DNA of 64,000 nt from Adiantum capillus-veneris (lineage: Eukaryota; Streptophyta; Polypodiopsida; Polypodiales; Pteridaceae): NCBI GenBank assembly GCA_014529385.2, contig CM043947.1:102732811-102796810 (forward strand). Direction: 5' to 3'. Made by a program: the position numbers and the translations under genes. The notes below the pieces were generated by a model. It searched no databases and was not told the DNA's origin. It saw only the letters and a program-made list of their open reading frames with translations. Below, piece after piece: positions 9,313-21,545 of the stretch (within the stretch, counting starts at the first letter, position 1; every line of letters starts with the position of its first letter).

Positions 9313-12300
9313 GTAAAGTCTTTATATGACCAGGAAAAAACATCCAATTGGTAATGAATGAAACCATTAAATCTAGTAATTGGGGATGATCCCAGAGCCA
9401 TGCTACCAGCAAAACTAAATGGGTTCTTCTTTTGTACCTAGTTGATTTCCTTGATTGGATCTTGATAGTTGTCTAGGTTTCACTCCTCAGCTACATCCTG
9501 GCTAGATTTAGTTAATGCTTCCACATAATGAGTAGTAGTCTGATCAATGGGAAAGTCTTTTGTCTACTAAGTTCATCCAAGGTAAGTCCTCTCTATATTT
9601 CTTGGAGTGGGCTTGTTTACTCTTTGGTGGGAGGGGTTTGGATGGAGCCTTGCCTACCTTGGACTCGGAAGAATTACCTATGTCTTCATCATGCTCTAAA
9701 TCCTCTTTTTGTTGCACCTATAAGGGAGACTTCTTACCACACTTGTGATGAGTGATGGGATCTCCCAGACCAAGAGACTCCACTTCTTCTTCAATACCTT
9801 CATCCTCTTCAATTATTCTATGAGGCATGCAAAAATGTGAGGGTCGCGGGCCACTTCTAACCATTCCAGGGGATCACTTTCTTCACTAAGGACAATGGGC
9901 AATACCAATTCCTCTTGTGGGGTCTCTTCTACCGCTTTAGCTTCTGTCTTTTGGTCTTCATGCTGTGAAATATTGAGGGAAGACCTTCTATTGGATGGAT
10001 CGGATCCACTTTCTCGTTGGATCTATCTATGTCATGTGCTTGGTTTGGTGATCCACATTGTATCATTACCCCAATCATGAAGTGCATGGTTATGTCATAG
10101 CCAAGGCCTACCAATCAGAAGAGGGAAGACTCCATCTACTTTTAATAGATGGACCACCATAAAAACCAACCAAAAAGTGAAGTCTTCTACCACCATTGGG
10201 ACTTGTTCCTCCGCTCCTAATGGGTGGACTTTTCGTTAATTAGCTAAAGTGACAATAAACGTGGCGCTCTTGGTGAGCTCTTAGTGGGAACCAATCCAAG
10301 ATATCCAATCTTGAACTCTGGCATGAGGTTAATACCTGAGCCACCATCCACGATGACACATGTAAACTATTGGCTGTAAACAAACACTATGAGGGCAAGG
10401 ACTTTTATAGTCAATGAGTGGTGCCAGCGGGTAGGAAATCATGTATGACTCTTTGGAGGAAAGCGTGCACAAGTGCCCTCCACTATTCGGGCACGAGGGA
10501 TAGAGAGCCTGGACTGCCCTGATAAGGTCACCACTAAAGGTAGGTTTTATTTGGAGAACTTCATACTACGAGATGCTTTTGTAGGTGGTCTTCAAAATCT
10601 TCTCAGCTGATCATGATGTTAGTCTGTGTAGCCCCCCTTGTGGCAGAGCTTCGACTTCCATGTCTTGTAGGGCTTCTGTGTAGCTTTGCTCCAAAGCCAA
10701 TGGCATAACTATATTTTGTAGCTTGGGGGATGTTTCTTCTTCCACTATCAATTGCAACTTAGTTAACTCCTTGGGGGGTCTCATAGGCATAAGTTTATCT
10801 ATGGGCAAGGGGAGATTTTGGGCTATTCTTTGAGCTCTTGTGAGTACTCTAATAGTGCTTGAGATTTCTTGAGCCAAGGTAGAAGGTGAAGATGAAGGGT
10901 GAGGAGTGAGGACATGCATGGATGGTGAGGGCACAACGGATACAGTAGGCTCCTGTGAAATAAGCAGAGGACTTACCGAGATCATGTTGAGAGGAGAAGA
11001 TGGGAAATGCTTCGGGCAATCTCTCGTGTAGTGGTCTTTGGCATGTGGACAATGTCTTCATGGTGGAGCTCTTTTTGGTAGGGAACATCTAGGTTAAAGT
11101 GACCATATTCACCACACCTATAGCACATCACTGATTGGTTGGCTAGCCAAGGGTTCGTGGGGTGTGGAGGGCGAGGTGCTGGTGGATCAGAAACTTAGTC
11201 TAGGCTAGGGGTGGTAGAGAATCTCTGTATCAAAGGGCCACCACATGGGGACACATTAGGTATAGTGGGAGATGGTAACAATGGCGGGGATGTACTAAGG
11301 CCTAAATGGGTAGCCCAAGGTGAACCGGTCAAAGGGGCCATGGGATCAATGCTCATGTGCATGGCCGAGGCCAAGTTTTGGTGCGGATGATGGACACCCT
11401 TCAGATGGTACCAATCCTTGGCCTCATGACTTCCTTTACCATAGATTTGACGATGGACCGTCATGGGGCATTCCTAAGGTGGTGCCCGGGGTTGTTGAAA
11501 TTTATGCACCAGACCTTGGCTCTGGCCTCTACTTGTGCTTTCAGTTAGTCTTGCTCTCTTTTGAGTTGTGCCACAATATCTATCTATTGAGATGATTGAG
11601 TCGATTTTGCTAATGACGTCTTTTCCTCTTGTAGTGCTCTCTACATCTTAAGGGTTTCTGACTCTCTTTTGAGGGCCAGCAGGGGGTCAGCAATAGGGTC
11701 ATTCATACGAACAACGGACAAAGAGTTTCCTAGAGATCCAGCAAATTGTATTTTGGCATTTTTTATTCTTACGATAGCTACAAAAAAATCATCCATTGTA
11801 GCTTCATCCCGCAAGGTTTCTCAAATCTTCTATTGAGTCAAAGCAGGCAAGGTCTTCTCCACCTAGTTCTTGAATGAATCTCCAAGTTGTTGGGGTAACC
11901 TAGCTACAAGGGATCTAGCCCATGTCATTAATTTGGTGAAGGTTTCCCTAGTTGTTGGGGTAACCTGGCTACAAGGGATCTAGCCCATGTCATCAATTTG
12001 GTGAAGTTTTCCCTAGCTATCCAATTGGTCCAAGGCATTCTGCCTATAGTTGGCCGATTGAAACTCGGCAGTGAAGGCCACTTTGAGGGAATTCCAATTG
12101 GCAAAGTGGCCCTTTGGAAACTGACTATACCACTTGTGGAGGGGAAAAGCACCATACATGCATCTTCTCAGTTTAGCCCACGACTTTGACATAGTGACAA
12201 GAAGCACCTCACATGGTCAACAACATCCTTAGGAGATAGTCCCTTAAAAGTAGGACTTGATGCTGACCATCGAGAGAATGGTGGTCAAGTCCTCCACCAT

Positions 12301-12480
12301 GATAGGATTGATGAGAGAGGCACAAGGTGGTTTTGGAGGTGATTTTGGAGAGGGAGAGGATGGTGGGTATGGTGAAGGTGACCTTTGTGACCAAGGGCAA
12401 GGCTTGGGTGAAGGTAGAGGCAATGGTGCAGGCGAGGTAGCAGAAGGCGAGTACAAGTGACGACGATGATGAATTTTCAT
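9313..12480 (-). pseudogene. Decayed Ty3/gypsy gag-protease
   Basis: The minus strand holds, in order, a proline/serine-rich Gag N-terminus from ATG at 12480, a Gag body (SLINPIMVEDLTTILSMVS; FPKGHFANWNSLKVAF), a zinc-knuckle-like CYRCGEYGHF near 11110, a Thr/Pro-rich linker (10611-10985), and a protease core VIVDGGSGINLMPEF near 10330-10370 with downstream FPLLIGRPWL near 10100. Many stops and frameshifts interrupt it, including one from a 65-bp tandem duplication. RT, integrase and LTRs were not recognised; below 9900 the sequence is only weakly coding-like. It abuts the copia LTR at 9312. Confidence 0.65.
11886..12015. repeat. 65-bp tandem duplication inside gag
   Basis: Two near-identical 65-bp units (11886-11950, 11951-12015), each with GTTGTTGGGGTAACCT and GGATCTAGCCCATGTCAT. 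The length is not a multiple of three, so it shifts the Gag frame. Confidence 0.85.
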
Positions 12481-14868
12481 TGAACTTATTAAACGTGCTC
12501 CACTGGACTTAAGTAACAGGCATGCATGGATGCAAAAACAAGATTTCTAAATTTAAAGCTAAAATCTAGGCAGGTGGTTGAAGTTGCTGCAGATTGTTAT
12601 GGAAACCTACAACATGGCCACACTATTGGCTTGCCTCAATCTAACTTCCCCATCGGCTAGTCTAGCTTGCAAGACCCAATAGAGCGGTCCCATCGAGCAT
12701 GCCAAAAATGAGAGTAGATGTAAAAGGAAATGGTGCATATTTCTCTCTAGTGGTGGGGTGCTATGGATGCAATATGCATGCAGACTCACAAGCTAGCTCA
12801 AAACTGACAGACAAAATGAAACTTGAAAATAGAACTGAACAATGAACGTTTGAAGTCAACAATGACCAAACAATAGACAAATGAGACAACCACAAGCCCT
12901 CTAAGGAAACACCTTGTACACATCCAAATGACCATACAAGACTATGGCTACTACCAACTCTACCCAATCCACAACTACACAACAAGGTACAATGGGGATG
13001 TAGAGGTTGAGGTGCAATGGAAGCCAAGGCCATTGTACGGCCACCACATATCTGCTGCTACTAGAATATCTAACCAATTCAACCCCTAGAAATTGAAAAT
13101 ATCTTCTATTAGTGGTCTAGTGAAACCACGCGTGAGTCTTATCACTAGTCATCTAGCAGGCCACTTGACGGTCCTACCCCGGCTCTGGTCCACCATCGCC
13201 TTGACCACTAAAGAAGTGTTGTCTCATAGCTCCCAAATGCTCTAAAGGGGTTGGTGGTCATAGGCTATCCACACTTTAAGTGATGAACACTACCTCTCTA
13301 GTCAAGATGGTGTGAGCCCCACCTGGATGGCCGATGTGTCCACATTGGGCGCCCGTCGATGGTACTATCCAAGACTGCCCGGGCACCAGGACCAAGTATG
13401 GTCAAACTCAAAGATTGTGTTCTGTGGAGTACATCCACCAATGTGGCTATACAAGTTGAGCCATGTGTAGCCCTATAGCCAGCCCCACATTGTTGTTTAG
13501 GGTGATGGTGGACAAATGATAGGGATTCTAGAAGAGTAGGGAATGTGTATTTCACCAGCACAAAAGTGGGAAGAAGGGGAGACTTTAGAATCATTTCCAT
13601 TCAGATATGATAGAGAGCTTGAAGGCAATTCATCTTTAGGGAATTTATTTAGCTATAGAGAAAGAGGACAAGGACCAAAAATAGCCCCATCCCACCTCTG
13701 TTAATCTATTATGAGGAGTAGCACAATCGCATGTATCATTTACCAGTGAATTGTGTAATTTTGTAGATTTTGGTGCAATTTGATGCTTGATGTGCCTACC
13801 AAGATCGACTGCATATGGTGGGTTGGCATGATTTTATGTAGTAAATAAGGTTGGATACAGGAATTTGAGTCTAAGATCATAAATTTTTTCAAGTTGTAAT
13901 GGGGTCCAAAATGGGGCTAGTATGGTCAAATACGCTCTAGTTACGAGAATTTTTTGGGCTCTTAAGCAGTTGATTGCAAAAACTTAGGGTGAAAAGGTTG
14001 GGGAAGATGGGGCTTTTGTGCTCTAAAACAGCTGATTGGGCCACATGCTTGGTCGGCTTTTACAAGGCTCAGTTTGGGCTTGGTTTGGCCAAGTTATGGT
14101 CAATTTATCAAATTTTTTGGGCAAGTTTGGTGGCTTTGTGTGAAGTTGTTGAGGTTCGGGGTGGCGGGGGGGGGGTTGTTCTCACAAGCTACCATGTGGT
14201 ACCTAGGATATTTTACATGCAGAAAATAAAGTGAGCAAAGCAGTGTATATATAGCATATTGAGCCCCTTCTATTGGCATCATTAAAGAGACATGGGCTTT
14301 CTTGAGCTCCTTGAGCTCGTGTGGGCTATGGTGCTCTATCGCGAGCATTGTCCTGCCATGCAAGCTATTGTGCTTGGAGGTGTGTCTCTGTAGCACCAGC
14401 TGTGTTGCTTGGGCATCCGAGGCAAAGCTTGGTGCCCAATAAGGGGCCACCCTTTTAGTTGAGATATAAGGGGATAGTCATTACGACGTGACTGACCCTC
14501 CTTGGGGATTATGAAGAGGTTGTGCATGAGTCGGTGGTTGGGAATGATTGGCCATGAGTTTGGCAACAAAAATGGAAAAAAGGGGGCACATTTATAGAGT
14601 AGAGGTGTTTTGGGGTGTGCTATTTTGAGGAAAAGGAAGGGATCACAAGAAGGAAGAGGGGAGTTATCTTTTTTGTGATTGTTTTGGAGAGAGAGGGAAG
14701 GTTTTTTGTGGCACCTTCTTGCAATCTCAATGAGAGTGAAGTAGGGGAAGAAGATCAAAAGGAGGTTTTGTTTGCTATCAAAGGGGAAGCCGATCAAAGC
14801 TCTAACAAAGAAGCAAGGGAATTATTTATGCCTGCGGAAAAGGGAGACTCGTCTAATGAGATCGCTTT

Positions 14869-14917
<49 letters not shown>

Positions 14918-15180
14918 TTGGTGGGGATTTTTCTTTGAAGTGCTCTCTTGATGCCGAATTGAAGAAATGGTAAAAAGGTTTGGCAACCTATATGGTCCTC
15001 ATGAGAAGATACACCAATGTGAGGAAACATCGGAAGGTAAAGCAGTGTCTATGTTTAGCACTTTCATCCTAATCATTTTGTGAATTATGATGCATTAAAA
15101 CCACTATTCTTGAGAATATTATGAAGGGAAGATATACATAATGATGTCTTGGCAAAAAACAAGACCACTAAGTAGAAAGA
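12481..15180. other. No gene recognised; part may be LTR/leader of the gypsy relic
   Basis: I found no LTR edges, PBS or protein domain. A (TG)n-(GA)n compound microsatellite lies at 14869-14915. Short ORFs on both strands lack recognisable motifs. Confidence 0.4.
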
Positions 15181-15181
15181 T

Positions 15182-15684
15182 ATGCTGGTGGAAGAGTATG
15201 CCTTGAAATTTGTTTAGTCATCAAGGAGGTTATAGGGGAATAAATGGTTAAGCAATGAAATGTTGGCCAAATAAGTTGTGAAAGGATTAAGAAAGGAGTT
15301 ACAAAACAATGGCGCGCTAGTATGGAAGCTACAGGAGTATCTCACTTGGTACAAGCTACAATCAAAGTGAAGAAAAGATTTGGGACAATGAGCTCCCATA
15401 AGAAGAAGAAGGGAAGCTCAAAGGCAAGATTTGACAATGATTCAAGTGGTTCAAAATGCAACTCGGATATAGATAGTAGTGAATCAAATGAATCAAAAAC
15501 ACAATCAAATACTCAGGAAGATTGGAATGACGAGAGAGACAATAAAACAAACAAGGTGAAAAATCACAATGGCCTACATATATTGACCCACTACTTAATG
15601 ACCCGCTTTCTAGAACAAATGATGACCATCTCTCACGTTGGCCTACATAAGACAATCTTAATTAGTGTCCCTCTTGCAATATAG
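15182..15684 (+). pseudogene. Possible retroelement Gag-like fragment
   Basis: Broken plus-strand frames read VEEYALKF, SNEMLAK, VVKGLRKELQNN and KLQEYLTWYKLQSK, then a Lys-rich segment (SHKKKKGSSKARF) and a Ser/Asp/Asn-rich acidic tail. Short helices followed by a basic linker resemble Gag, but there is no zinc knuckle and no neighbouring pol or LTR. Stops occur in the first half; the open part (15322-15684) is 120 codons. It may equally be unrelated decayed sequence. Confidence 0.2.
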
Positions 15685-16000
15685 AAAGAAAGAGTTCTTT
15701 ATTACAATTTTTTATTTTTATTTTTAAGTGCTCAGTAGAGCTTGAATTGTTCATTAAGTTGCCATGCGACACTTATCAATACACAATTTCTTTCAAGAGT
15801 TGAATTTTTTACTAAGCCCTTATGTAGGTTAAACAAGTGAAAGATCATGAGGCTTGCCTATTTGAAGAAACTAATAAAGCTATCTCAAGTGCCTTTAATT
15901 ACGTTTTAAAGTTCAATATTTAGAAAATATGAAAAATATATTGTATTCAACGATGGTCTTTATTGAAAAACTAAAACGTAAGTATATCACACCAACCAAG

Positions 16001-16133
<133 letters not shown>

Positions 16134-18975
16134 CAAAAACTTTTGAAAGGATTTTATAGTCTTTTCAATGGTAGTTTTGTAGCTTTGTTTCTTTACCAAT
16201 AGTGAAATTTTTGAGAATAGCATTGAAATGTTAGATTTTCAACCAAGCCAAAAATGGTGAAAATTCATCGTGGCTCACATAAGACTATTGAGAAGAATTT
16301 CATAACCTGAGAAAAATAGAAAGTGACAATAGTATTTTAAACAAGTGGTATATTATGTTTCCTTGGAAAAAAGTGTAACAATGGACTATTTAGATTACAA
16401 TAAGCGGTTTCTTTGTGAGAGAGAAAAAAATAGAAATAAGCAATTTCTTTAGATCATCATAAGCGATTTCGTTGTGAGAGAGAAAAGTAGAAAGTGAGAT
16501 TAGTATTTGAAAACATGTGGTATCACAATAAAATATTATGTTTTTTTGAAAAAATTGAAACAATAAACTATTTACATTAAAATATATTTCAAACGCATAA
16601 AAAATAATGCTTGACATAATACGCCATGCCCCTCTTTAAAGAGTGAGGTACACAAGTGTTAACACCCATGCATAAAAGAAATAGTAGAAGAAAAGTTTAT
16701 TATCATTAGCTTGCCATGTGGCAATAATCCGCCGGCTTTTTTCAATGGTCTAGATTTGCACCCAAAATCCAACCCTTTACTAAGGACTATTATGTAAAGA
16801 AAAGAAGGGAAATCTATTGACAAAGGGAAAAGCTTGCCTCAATGGTTCCCTGCAGAATCCACTAAGAAATATGTAAGATGGCATGTGAAAAAAAAAAAGG
16901 AGACTTTTCTATATAGTTAAGTCAAATGACATTTTTTAAATAAGGGCCATGATCTAACCGTTAATAGAGTTTCGTTTAGAAATGGGGTATTTTAGTTTCA
17001 AAAGTTTTAGAGCCATATGAGAGAGCTAATGATATAGAAAAAAAGGGTACCCAATATACTCTCGGTCCTATATTTGACCACTATTGTGCTTTGCATAGAG
17101 AAAGATGCCCAGATATATACTTTTAAACACATACTACCATGTCGCGACATTGAATGATCGAGCAAGAATTTTGATTAGAATGGTAAGAACATAGGGCCTT
17201 GCTATAGTTCACATGCTAGTATTGGAATAGTAAATTGACAAATTCTAGTATACTATTCAGGTGTAATTAGAACCTATACTCTTTACATTAAGACCTTGCT
17301 TAGACTAAGGTCTAGAAAACTTTATTGTATGAATGTGTTGTAATGTACTTGAAATCTACATAAGGGGATTCTTAGCATGCCAGTTGTTGACATGGGTGAG
17401 TGAGGAGATTGCTAGTCAGGGAAAGTTGTATAAAGATGTCGTTCTTGGCGGTGCTTTTCTCGGTATGTATGCCAAAGGTGGCACCCTTACAGAAGTGGAC
17501 GAGAGTGAGTATATATGTTATGTTTACACTGGTTGTGAAACTATGTATTGTCTCTAGATGTTTTTACCTATGCTTGGACTTTAACAAACTACTTATAGTG
17601 ATGTTATTCTCTTATAGGAGTAAAGGCAGCACAAGAGGTCAAAGGCAAGTTACGTGTATCAAGAAGGGACATCAAAACACACAGTGAGTAAGCTCTACCA
17701 CATTTTTCCTAAAGATAGGGTTTGGGATCTTATAAGAAGGGGTGGTTGGGTGGAGAACAACACATCATTGAGACATCATTAGTCCCTCTTACATCTCAAT
17801 TTTTCACTTTTCCGATTTTCTAGATATTTTGAGAAAGTTTTGTATGAACGTTTTCTACTTCTCTGATTTTGATGCTTTTTGTATCTCAAGAGTAAGTGGT
17901 TGTTGACATTGATGTAGTTTTAGGTTATTTTGGAGCTAACATGAAATTGAGTTGGATTCTAAGAAAAGAATAATGACTTTATCTTTGGAGCAGCTCATGA
18001 AACTTGTCAAGTAATCAAGATGAGCACTTTGCTATCTTACATGCTCATGCTGATTCTTCTCTGTTTGTAAATTATAGGCTTTTGAAAAGTTCCATTTCCC
18101 AATAAAATTTTTAAAAGATTTAATCTTTTTAATTTCACTTGTGTACACTATAATTGTCATATACATATGTTTGACTATTTTTGGTAGGTGGTTGATGCAC
18201 AAGTGGATGATCCTACTTTTGGCTATTTTTGGGTGTCCTTGTTCACAACTTTTTGCCAAAAAGTAATATTGCTCATGTGGGAGATTCTAATTTTAATTGA
18301 TTATGATAGAGATTGAGTGTGATTGGTTGCATAGCTGATGGTCCTTGCTAAGAAATACTCACTGTGTTTTTATTAAAAACAACACAGAGTATCTTTGTCA
18401 TCTTAGACTAGATTCTCATCAACAAAAGCTTCTTATTCATTGAAAAATAAATAACAATCTTGACATCTCTCACTAACAATGTAATCATTACTATGCTAGC
18501 CCATGCCATATCTTGCATAATGCTAGATACCCTTAAAAAGTTCACATACTTTACCCTATTTGGAGGTTAGAAGCCCTCAATTCACATCTCATGAAACTAA
18601 ATTAGAGTCCTACTAGAGATATAAAATAGATTAGAGCCCTACCAAACATATAAAAACAAGCACATTCAAAACAGATCGACCATGTAGGCATAGTTTTCTT
18701 TGTCCAGTGTAATGTTGTGTTTTCTCCACTAGTTGTGAAACTAGATATTTCCCTCATCCACTAGACCTTCATGACTACATGCAGATTAACAAGATTGTTT
18801 GCACTTGGTGAGAACACCACACAAAACATTCCAAAACACCACATCCAGCACATCACATTTGTCAATAATGTTTGCTATTTTCAAAGCTCACCAAAATTAG
18901 CATACACGTAGCACAAAGCATTAGCAAGAATCATGTTATCTTTCCCCATGCACTAATGTAACATCCTATGTACTG
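16134..18975. other. AT-rich sequence, nothing recognised
   Basis: No coding domain, LTR edge or PBS seen. Near 16391-16500 a short phrase (around AAGCGATTTC and TTGTGAGAGAGAAAA) recurs two or three times, suggesting minor local duplication. Confidence 0.4.
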
Positions 18976-19195
18976 GCGTACTAGTCTCCTCCCAACCATC
19001 CTTTCTTATGCATGCCTGGCATGTGGTAGTAAGCCTTAGCCTAGGGACCCTTCCCACTCGCCCTTGGACTTGCCCACACAACCCTTGCCCGCACACGACT
19101 CCCCCTTTGGAGAATAGTTTTTGTCCTCAGCAACAAAAGTGGAAATCATTTTCTAATCACACTAGTGTTCTCCCAAGTGGAACCTTCTTTAGTTA
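18976..19195 (-). pseudogene. 3' end of a Ty3/gypsy chromodomain integrase plus trailer
   Basis: Minus-strand reading gives GSTWENTSVIRK, a stop, then FPLLLLRTKTIL, matching the chromodomain end and EDK-type tail common in plant chromoviruses (ATWE...RFP...LEDK). The following Gly/Arg-rich stretch and noncoding trailer (18984-19105) recur at 23686-23825. Only about 30 residues remain. Confidence 0.5.
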
Positions 19196-21020
19196 ACAAT
19201 CTCCACAAATAGCCATGTCGATTGAAGAGATGTAAACATGTATATAATTCTTGCAACATAAACACTTCATAGATGGAATGTCTTAATGCACAATAGGTAA
19301 AGATTACCAAAATGTGCATTGCTACCATACAATCGCTATTAAGGTTTTAGTACTTTATTATCTTGCCACTTTTGTAGGAAAAATCATAATCCAAAAAGAC
19401 AACCTCGGCCACATAATTGTCTAAAAAGAGAGTGCCATAATGATCGTCATAGAGTAAGAGTGACACAAATTAAAAAATGGCACATGTGTCATATTCAATG
19501 AGAACTCATACTTTTTTCATGTAGAATTTGTCTCATATAATGATATTGATACCTCAACCGTCCATGTCAATATCCCTGCCAAAAAGGAGTTAAGGTATGC
19601 ATGGTTAAACTAAACTCCATGAGATCCTAGACCAAATTGTCCACCTTGTGATGGATAACAAGTGCCATAGAAAAGATCTCTACCCTTATAATAATGGGAT
19701 CTTCATAATCTAATCTTGCTCTCAAGGTTTTGGAAATCATGGATTGTTTGTCTTGCATGGTTGCTACCTTTGTAGTTATGCATGCCTTTGTAAAAAATGA
19801 ACATGCTATGTAACAAAACCTCCATAAGCAAATCGTTAGTTGGGAATTTGAGTGAGATGAGTGTAGTTGTACTGCTTGTTTCACAAAAATTCTACCATAT
19901 GTGTAGCATAAATGGTACAAAAACATTGTCATGCTATAATAGCATCATGGGAACCTTGTCTGCAGGTTGAGCCATCCTAATAGCTTAGAGATTTTTTCAT
20001 GACCCAAAAACATTGTGATAGTCTAGGATCCTTGTCCTTAGTATACATGCCATGCATGTAACATAGAGTACAACAAAAAAATGCCTTATTGTAAAATGAT
20101 AGAGAGTGGGCATAACAAATGCCACATGATTGGTTTGTTGTGATTCACAACCATGCTTACTAAGAAGAAACGATGTCATCTATTGCATGAATGTGAGAAT
20201 GATGAAACTCAACCATAAACGAGTCATGGCTGGTCCATAGATACATGAGTGCCTAGAAAGAGATATTCATATTCAAAACATAAACTAGTTATATATGAAA
20301 AAATAAATTTCAATCCAAAAGTAAACTTATAAAAATGTGTACACCCTTGTGTAGAAATCATAGGCACCCTCGTGCAACAAGACTTAAAATTTGTGTGCTT
20401 ATACACCCTTGTGCATGCTTTGCATGTCATACCTTGGTAGAATTTCATATATGGTTGCAAATGTTAAAAACTTTTGCTTATTTGGAATTTTACGTCCACC
20501 GTACTTGCATGCCTTGTATATCTCTTTAATGGGTGTAGCAGCAATTGTTGCACTCCTAGATGCAATATGTAATGATTGAAAGTAGCTACAGAGTATGTGC
20601 ACCCCAATTGTGGAAACTGTATTTACCTCCTTGTGACTTACCTTGTGTATATAACTATTGTGCTCTCTTTGAATATCGAAAGTTCTCTTGTGATCTTGGA
20701 ATCCAAATCTTGAGGATGATTGTGAAAACTCTGTGTGCTACTTGAATTTGACTAACTTTTTCTTGAAATTTACAACCAATAAATGGAAAATACTTGATTC
20801 TTTTATGCAAAACACCATGCTTCTGGTTTTTCGTTCCTCAATTGCTTGCAATTCCATGCAAGGTGTCTTTTCTTACATGCATTGACTACATTGAGCAAAC
20901 TGTTAAGAGATCAGAAAAACACATTATTCGTCTTAGATGTCATAAAATATAATATCTAACCAACCCAAATGATTTTCTCATATTAAATTGATCACTTAAT
21001 GTGGGAGAATAAATGGGAAC
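19196..21020. other. No gene recognised
   Basis: Only short motif-free ORFs. Several segments (around 20330-20420) have local direct repeats of CACCCTTGTG or CACCCTCGTG. Confidence 0.35.
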
Positions 21021-21023
21021 AAG

Positions 21024-21062
21024 TGTTAAGATATAGATATGTGCTTATAGATCTATCTCAAC
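21024..21062. repeat. Imperfect inverted repeat beginning TGTTAAG
   Basis: TGTTAAGATATAGAT is followed 11 bp later by ATCTATCTCAACA, an imperfect reverse complement. It could be a hairpin or an LTR edge; no matching far end with a target duplication was found. Confidence 0.4.
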
Positions 21063-21207
21063 ACGGGGCCAATAGTAAAGGGGCCCAAATGGGAGATGGT
21101 CTATCAAGAGCAAGGCTAACCAATGGAGCATAAGACCTTAGGGTTAGCTTCATTGAAGACCTCCAATAATGTGTGTAAAAGTCCTTTGACCTTAGGTAAG
21201 CTAGGGC

Positions 21208-21400
21208 TGAGCTTGAGGTGGGAACCCAGCCCAAGCTCGAGGTGCTTGTCGTGCTTGAGGTGCTTGTCATGCTTGAGGTGCTTGAGGTGCTTGACTGGCT
21301 CCATGCTTGAGGTGCTTGACTTGGTGCATGATTAAGGTGCTTGAGGTGCCTTGAGAAGCTTGCCTGAGATGCTTGTGGGAACACCCCCTACTTCAAGTGC
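21208..21400. repeat. Degenerate GCTTGAGGT minisatellite
   Basis: About a dozen copies of GCTTGAGGT or close variants, spaced 9-18 bp apart. The minus-strand reading is a run of KHLKHDKHLKH, a repeat artefact. Confidence 0.8.
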
Positions 21401-21498
21401 TTAGTCATGCTTGATGACTAAGGGGCTTGCTCATCCAAAGTCAAAAATATCCCTACAAGGAGGGGGGCGAGCCTACAAGGGGGGGGGGGATGAGAGAG

Positions 21499-21499
<1 letters not shown>

Positions 21500-21544
<45 letters not shown>
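21500..21544. repeat. (CA)n microsatellite
   Basis: About 22 uninterrupted CA units following a G-rich run. Confidence 0.95.

Positions 21545-21545
<1 letters not shown>

Noticed and set aside
12257-12460. Glycine-rich plus-strand protein
   Set aside because: Reverse complement of the proline-rich Gag N-terminus of the minus-strand gypsy relic.
14100-14797. Minus-strand ORFs of 116 and 153 codons
   Set aside because: No recognisable domain, no homologous copy in the window and no neighbouring element signals.
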